DNA of 64,000 nucleotides from Fasciola hepatica. Its lineage: Eukaryota; Platyhelminthes; Trematoda; Plagiorchiida; Fasciolidae. Of this stretch, positions 57,631-64,000 are shown in pieces. The notes below the pieces were generated by a model, which was not told where the DNA came from, did no database searches, and was given only the letters and a program-made list of their open reading frames with translations. Numbering within the stretch: the stretch's first letter is position 1; each line of letters begins with the position of its first letter. The position numbers were made by a program, and so were the translations under genes. The DNA is taken from assembly GCA_948099385.1 (NCBI GenBank), contig CANUEZ040000167.1, forward strand, positions 1,880,001-1,944,000. The letters are read 5' to 3'.

Positions 57631-59869
57631 CCATTAAAGTTTGGCGGTATTCAGACAAGCCCGTTGACCTTTGCGGGGTTGAATTTTGATTGTATGCAGC
57701 ATTCCCGTAGCAAGAGACCAGTAGCCCGTGCATTACTGTCGCTTATCTCTAGATATGGAAGTACTGGAGATAGTTTACTATGCTCATATATGTATACCTT
57801 CGTTTCCAATTTGTACCTGGTTTGTATTTTGTGTATTTTGCGTTGTCACCATTGCCGAGTTACCGTTCTCATGCACCTGACACCCAGTTTATCATACAGT
57901 GCTCACCTCGAGTTTATAGTTGTGCCATTTAAATCCAATTTCATACTTTAGTACAATCCCAGCCCACTTTCGACTATTTCTAACTCCATATTCATCCATG
58001 GCCTTTTTACTCCGTCAAGAATTTACCCTGAGAAAAGCTCCAGTATATCTTTATGCTACTTGTAAACGTGGTCTCCGTGCTGGTACCTCTTACTTCATCC
58101 TGTTTGTAAACGCTTTCGATGACTGTCCGCTTATCTTTTATTTATCACCATTCATGTTTTCCCTCTCAGATTTTACCCATTAGAGCTGTCCTTTCTATTT
58201 TTGATGCTCCTGTTCTTTGGATTCGTATGACTGCCCTGCCTCAGCCATGGTCTGCCCATATTTCGAATTGGCCTCAATATTCTCCGCCCACGTAAACTTA
58301 TTCCGTTGAATCATCCTCAGCTTCTCTTGCAGCCATAACCGTGAATGCATTACTAAGTGAGTATCTCGTCCAGTCATCAACCCCACACCACGGCCTGTGT
58401 GTATACCCTACGGTAACCTTCTATCCTGTCGCTTCAACCCCCCCCCCCCGTTATTATTGTTTCTTTGGTTTGCCTCAGAATACCTATCTGCTACTTCCGC
58501 CGTGGCCAGCGCATCATCGTGCCACCTCGGCCCCTAGCCAGAGAGCGGAACAAGCGAACTGCTAAACTTAGGAGGCTCAAGGGAGCCAAACCCCGTCTGG
58601 AAACCCATTCCCCCTGTGCTGCTCTCCCTGATAAAGACAGAAGATCGTCCCTTGTGTCTGATGACCCGGAAGGGACAATTACTGAAATTAACTGTGTGCT
58701 TCGGTTTACCGACGGAACCCTACTAAGGACCTTCTCTCAATAACCCTCTAAGGAACCGAGAGCAACTACTCCTCCCTACTGATAAGCCTCAGTGGGGCAC
58801 AATATCGGCACCGGTAGAGCAGAAACCCACGGTCGAATCGCCAGTTTCCAAAATGCCACGGTCCCTGTACGCCTCAAATTATCACCAGCCAAAGGTAACA
58901 TACTCACCGCATGCATTGTGGATAGTCACAGGCGGCACTGCATCGAGACACGCCAAATATCACTTGCTACTCTCCCTGGTGAGAAAATGTTTCTGCCCTT
59001 GTTCCATCTCCTTTTATTTTCTTAGTCAAATAGTTCATAAAGAACGCTGATTGGATGAAGTCAGAATCGTAGTAGTAAGCTCATTGGCTCACTGCTGCTC
59101 CTGAATCAGGATCTTCTGAACGGCCATGCAGATCATGTTCCCCCCTGGCTGATTCCTCTACGGCTAGTTCAAGCAACTTCTGGTCACCCAATGGTTGAAT
59201 CAGCTCGGTTATGTAAGGGCATGGTTCTTTCCTTTTCAAGACACTTCACTGTCCTGAGCTTTGAGGCTGACTTTGAACAGGCGAAGACTTGCTGCCGGCA
59301 AATGAAACTAGGCAGTCCATCAATGCCTCAGCAACTACCCCTACACTCTCATTCCCCGATCTTAGCTCCATAACCAAAAGGGGACTGGCTGATCAAAAAT
59401 CCCTGCAGCGCTAGACCCGCAAGTCCATCTAGCCTTTTCTATGTATTTTAATCCGTAGATCCTACTCTAATTCTAAATTCCGTGCTGATAGAAAAATCCC
59501 TCATCTGCTGACCTTCATCTACTCTCCGGCTATTTTTGGACGGTCCTCTCTAAACCTATTCGTGCTGGCAGTGGTTGGTAGCCGACAATTACTCTGTACT
59601 TACCGCATTTCCTTTAAGTCTTTCATGGACATACTTTCTCAGTAAGATAGACTTGCGGACAGTTGGTGCGGTAGTGGGCCGCAGTGGCATAAGACCAATT
59701 TGTTTTGCTACCGTTTGGTTTCCCTTTCTCGCACACGTCTACTGATCGTAGACTTTTAGCTCGTTTATGTTGATCTACCATGCTCAGAAAATTGTTCTTT
59801 GGGCTAGGTTAGGCTTGAATGATTCATTCTATCTGTTCGGACTACAGGAGGGGTGCTTTCTATTTGGCA
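57631..59869. other. No supported feature
   Basis: Short frames only. A C12 run is at 58438-58449. A frame ending at 58743 is moderately charged but unrecognised. Confidence 0.35.
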
Positions 59870-61100
59870 GTGTTAATGGTAATAGTTTATTTCCGATAAC
59901 CCCGAGACATACTTTAACTCGAGATCAAACGGTACAAATGGACGTAGAGTCCGAATTCCAAGAGGATGATTCAGGTATGTGCACTCAATATTGTACAGTA
60001 GAAAGTATTTAAGTTACTCTATAAGGCAGCTCCTGGCAAGTTTGAACTCAAGGTCGGGTGGCCAACTCGACCAAGTCTGGGTGGGGCTGGTCGGATGTAG
60101 TAGACTCCTACTGAAGTGTTACAAAAGGAGGGACCGTACAACGACAGGATCATACAGAATTGACGAAAGTTTTGTTCACCTTGAGGAAAAAGAAGTTTCC
60201 AAGAGAGACGTGAACCAGCTATAGCGCTCCGCTGAGTATGGCAAGGCTTTGGATTGGAAATCAGACTGTGAAAGGAATGAATTTGCGGACAAAGAACAAG
60301 CAAAATCTTTCGAAGATTACCCCTGTAACTTTCAGCGACCCAGTATCGGCTGAGTCAGTTAAATACCCAGTGAAGGACTCATTTTGTTGAGGGAGAGTGC
60401 TCAGGTGATGGTGAAAGAAGTGGCCGGATGTAAACATGTAATCGTTGCGCACATTTTTTACGTCCATAAAGGTGGAATGTGATGCACCAAGATGGGAATG
60501 GGAACTGGGGGACAAATCAGTTTGTGATGCGTAGCCATGATAGTCGCAGATACACCGTTTGCAAAGGAGATGAGTATTTAAATGACGTGTTAATATTTAC
60601 GTTGGATTATCGTCAGCCAAGGGCTGAACATGATGACCAGAGAGATGCAAGAATCAAAATTGTCTGAGAGGATTTACCAAGATAGAATACCGGATATGAA
60701 AAAGCACCAACAACCGATGAATACAGTTGCGAAGTTGGGCGTTGAAGTACTTAACAGATGAAATACTATCTGCTGGTTTTCTTTGTAAGAGATGGATCCT
60801 GTGATGGCGAAAGATCAAAAAGCTGCGATGCAGATGTCTCTCAGATGTGAATATATACGGAGATGGTATGAATCATTGCAAGGTGAGGACATTGCAGCGC
60901 TACAGCCGTGTGGGCGAACAGAAGGACTGATAGAGAGAGCGAGTTATCACAATATCGCCGATTGTTGGGATGCTCTGGAGACAAACATTCCTCAGCGAAA
61001 TATACTGTTTGGACTTTGTGGGACGTAAGTGTAGGGCAACATAGAATGTGACTTTTGCAAGTATATCGGTAACTGTGTTAAAAAAGGACAAGTTTTATCC
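59870..61100 (-). mobile_element. Type I-like LINE 3' segment
   Basis: Read on the minus strand it ends TCGGGGTTATCGGAAATAAACT followed by degenerate ATT units (59870-59883). It aligns with 30.32-31.2 kb and 40.1-40.85 kb, keeping about 290 nt (59.9-60.18 kb) absent from the 31-kb copy. No ORF2 sequence was found upstream. Confidence 0.7.
60497..61031 (+). repeat. 535-bp block, near-identical inverted copy of 30383-30917
   Basis: See the partner. One mismatch by eye, no indel. The homologous flanks on both sides differ at many positions, and the partner lacks about 85 nt found here at about 60380-60460. Confidence 0.9.
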
Positions 61101-62409
61101 TGGTTACCTGTTGAATTCGTGCGCGACTTTATCCCGTTTTTGTTAACCATCTGGCTGAATGGTGACGGTTGCTCACTGCCAAAGGCGTAAACGGAATGTA
61201 TTTATATTTTGCCTCGCGGGCAGCACTATAGAATTTGTAAAGTAATCATGTTTTTAATTTGACTTCTGCATCGATTCACGCCACGCGTTGCTTTTAGGCT
61301 CCCAGGTGCTATCCAGGACGAGTGAAGATTACTATTCGGTGAAATGAGCACAGAATGGCTGATCAAGCTTCACTGCCACCGGGGTTGATCATTTCGTTCG
61401 TTAAACTAATGGCAGCTACTGTCCACCCTCACGAAGCTCTGACTTGCTTCGTCCCGGAGCCCACTGCTATTTTTCTCCGAAGCCTCCCACGAATCTATCC
61501 GGAAATCCTCTTTGGTGTGCACTCCGCCAGTTGCCCATTTTGTTCAGTCATGTACAATCCCAGCTGAAGTTTCCAGAAATCTACCCCCTTCCCCTGTGGG
61601 AACTAGGTAGTTGCACTATCCTCCAGTTCCATCTGACACGAATGAACTTAACTGCCAGGGCAACCGGCCAAGGTATTCTCGTGCCGCCAGCCCTCTTACT
61701 TCCCGATCCATGCCTTTGCCTTCTCTTCTCCCTTCTGACGGTAAGTACCGCATTAGGCACCCGTCTTTCCTACCAATATGTACACCTTTCCCACCTGACC
61801 ACAAACTTATACGTGGCAGTCTCGGTATGCCCAAGCTGTTTATTCCGGCTTTTCTTCATTTTCCTTTTACATATAGAACTGCCTAATGAATATACTAGCA
61901 ACAGCTTCAGGCTCGGACTTTTATCGCGTTCCTTTGCCCCCATGTGTCCCTTTTCTCATGTAATGTTCCCTATACCACTCATGAGCCTCCTAGCCCATCC
62001 CGTTACAACAAAGCTTACCTACTTACTCTTAGGCACAAGCCCTCCCACTCTCTCTATACTGGTCCCGTCCAACAGGTACATTACCAGCTGCCTAAAAACC
62101 ATTCTTTTCTTAATCCACGGCCACCGCACCCGTGACCCTTTCTCTGCTCACTCTGTGGACCACTCCAGTAGTTTCCTGTGGAACTATTTTAGTGAGCACT
62201 TGGAGGCTGTCGTCATAGTCCCCACCAAGGCCTTCCCCATCCTTCGCCCCCCTAACTTCGACTTTCCTCTAGCCTTCATCGGCGTCCATTTCTCATCGCC
62301 ATGGCGATGCCGGTGGTACTGCTTCAGACACTAGCAAGTTGCTTACACCGACACCAAGTTCCCGGCCACCAATTATTATCCATGAGCAATAAATAATCAC
62401 GAGAATATA
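61101..62409. other. Unassigned, possibly ORF1 or 5' region of the next LINE
   Basis: A 296-codon plus-strand frame (61444-62334) is rich in Leu/Ser/Pro and reads through pyrimidine-rich DNA. No RRM-like or zinc motif could be picked out. Its place upstream of an ORF2 endonuclease is the only clue. Confidence 0.3.
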
Positions 62410-64000
62410 GCTTCTGCAGTCCACAATGTTTACCTTAAACCTCGACATGATACTAGTAACCGAATCCCGGATCATAGAACATACCTCACTGAACCTTGTT
62501 TGCACAGCTGGATTCCACTGACTTTTCAGCACCGGTTAATCCTCGTGTGGTGGTGGCCGCTTACTTTAGGTTCAGCTCTCTTTCCACACTAGATTCGTCG
62601 GGCACTCCTATTTTGACTCTACTTAGATCTAAGCACGATTATCTATCTGCCTCTGTGACCAGGCCCTCCTACTGAGCAACGTCTACCCCCTTCAGGTCCA
62701 GTTCTCTCTAACCCTAAATTGGTGGTTAAAGTCTTTTGCGCTGCTCTTGACAACCGTGTCGATGCTACATCCATTATGGGCCACCCCGGCCTCCCTCTGG
62801 CCTGCTGAGCTCCTCAGATCAGCCCCTTGCCCTATCTGCCCTGTTCTCCTCTTCCGCTTTGAAAGGTAGACCCAACATGTGGCCGGGCCAACCAGGGGGA
62901 GTAATGTCTTTACCTCTGTCCTCCCGATCAATTTACCCGAAATTCGCCGCTAAATTTACCTGCCTCTTCACCGGTGGCGACCGCAGTATTGCATCGTGCG
63001 AGCTTAGCTGCCTCCTACCCAAACCCGCCTATTATCTTGTGCTTATCCCCATCTTCACTGCAACCAGCCCCTCGTTCCGAGGAGGAACATTTCTCCCGAC
63101 TGGGATGATGTCTTCCATAAATCCCCACTTTGAAGGACACCTTTTCTACTACAACCTGTTACACTGCCTGAAGGCCACTAACCCGTGTGTCGATCCCCTC
63201 CCCTGTCCCCGCATCTCGTCCCTGCCCACAAGCCGGCTGGGTTGAAGTTAACCTATTCCAGGTAGCGTGACTTTACTGCTTTCCTGTGCATCAGCCAGTA
63301 GGGGACAGGGCTACTTTGTGAGGCCGATCCTTATCAGGGACGTCAAGAACTAACTACTCCATCGCACCCCAGGAAAACTGGCTGTTTGCCCAACCTCAGA
63401 GTTAGAAGGTTGAACGGCTTCACTGATGCCTCGACTGAATTCTCCATATGCGGTTTGTTTACCTTTATTACTACTGCGTTGGTTTATGGGGTCTTTACCT
63501 CACCTTTTATTTCCTACTCGGTTATTCCTGCTTCCTCCTTTCCTGCCGTCATATGTGCTTCACTTCCTCCAATCTTCCTCTTTAGCTCCGATATACACAG
63601 AACAGTTACCGCGACAAAACCTCCATCTAATCCTTACCAGATGATTTCTAATTCGCCCTCCTGCGTTTAGATAGCCCCGATCTATTCTTGCTCTCGCCTA
63701 ATATACTAACAATCCCCATGCAACGCAGTTTGTTTCGTCCCCTGTGAAATACCACCTTCACTACCATCGTTTCTGCAGAGTTCTGCAACACGACCCTGAA
63801 AGCACTCGGCAAGTAAACCACAATCCATAACCTGTAAAATCATGGAGAAAGCGGTGAAGCACATTGTTGGCTACCCCTGAACATTTGCCTCTGTTCCCCA
63901 TAAAAAGTGGGTATTTTCAACGTTTCATATGCCCTAGGTGATGCCGGATATTCTGTATTGGTCGTACGTCTAAACATGTCAGCGGCCTTTGAAGTTGTCC
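62410..64000 (+). pseudogene. Decayed type I LINE ORF2, running off the window
   Basis: The endonuclease reads LDMILVTESR (catalytic Glu region), an SSCGGGRLL piece near 62540, ALDNRVDATSIM, and TQHVAGPTRGSNV near 62870. The linker reads YYNLLHCLKATNPCVDP (63150), a close match to the 19-22 kb copy. RT begins near 63800 (CKIMEKAVKHIVGY) and the window ends in GDAGYSVLVVRLNMSAAFEVV-like sequence, the region before the first catalytic Asp; the usual DMSKAFD is NMSAAFE here. Frequent stops and slips. The rest, including any FADD box and 79-nt block, would lie to the right. Confidence 0.78.

Noticed and set aside
61444..62334. A 296-codon open frame
   Set aside because: Kept only as unassigned: strongly biased composition, no motif, and overlapping long frames in another register suggest low stop density and not a gene.
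1..64000. CRISPR arrays, tRNA, rRNA, bacterial operons
   Set aside because: No regularly spaced identical repeats with unique spacers, no recognisable tRNA box pairs or rRNA segments, and the gene content is that of eukaryotic retroelements.

Overview
This window looks like repeat-dense, non-syntenic DNA from an animal nuclear genome. The mix of elements (CR1/Jockey-type LINEs with very long 3' untranslated regions, a BEL/Pao LTR retrotransposon, a Ty3/gypsy remnant), the AT and ATT microsatellites, and two candidate introns of only 38 and 50 nt in the one ordinary gene-like stretch suggest a parasitic flatworm, most likely a large-genome tapeworm of the diphyllobothriid kind. That assignment is an inference from style; no host gene fixes it. 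I saw no rRNA or tRNA gene, no CRISPR array and no bacterial-style operon.

Layout. 0-1 kb: the 3' exons of a candidate DUF4806-domain gene. 1.0-2.3 kb: a foldback repeat, then a duplicated block built on an 11-bp ACCGG-containing unit. About 2.4-15.96 kb: one long LINE (called type II here) with ORF1, ORF2 and a roughly 3.3 kb 3'UTR. A BEL/Pao element (5,130-10,464) has inserted into its endonuclease domain, with LTRs matching at 378 of 379 positions and a perfect 5-bp target duplication. 16-16.3 kb: another LINE tail. 16.75-22.55 kb (minus): a type I LINE whose ORF2 is broken by a single stop codon. 22.6-24.65 kb: a type II 3' segment. 24.66-26.33 kb: a gypsy integrase remnant. 27.9-31.2 kb: a second type I copy. 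32.3-39.5 kb (minus): a decayed third LINE family (YADD) containing a nested type II fragment. 40.1-41.1 kb: small LINE pieces. 41.1-43.9 kb (minus) and 43.9-49.4 kb (plus): two type I copies head to head. 51.6-56 kb: two type II 3' ends and an old BEL LTR. 56.8-57.6 kb: a 194-bp inverted repeat. 59.9-61.1 kb: a type I-type 3' segment. 62.4-64 kb: a decayed type I ORF2 running off the edge.

How the parts relate. Nearly everything is copy-and-paste DNA. LINE copies end in one of two conserved 3' termini, followed by ATT-type tails. Type I ends near CCGAAATAAACC; type II ends near GACCATGGTCAAGAAATATAC. Four type I copies keep an exactly 79-nt block in their 3'UTR that can fold into three nested stems; this is the most promising unexplained structure here. 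Two other signals stand out. A 535-bp block is almost identical, in inverted orientation, at 30.4 and 60.5 kb although its homologous flanks have diverged. The young BEL element has lost its catalytic RT and RNase H in frame while keeping gag, protease, integrase and LTRs.

All alignments were made by eye. Boundaries of degraded copies are good to roughly tens of bases at best.
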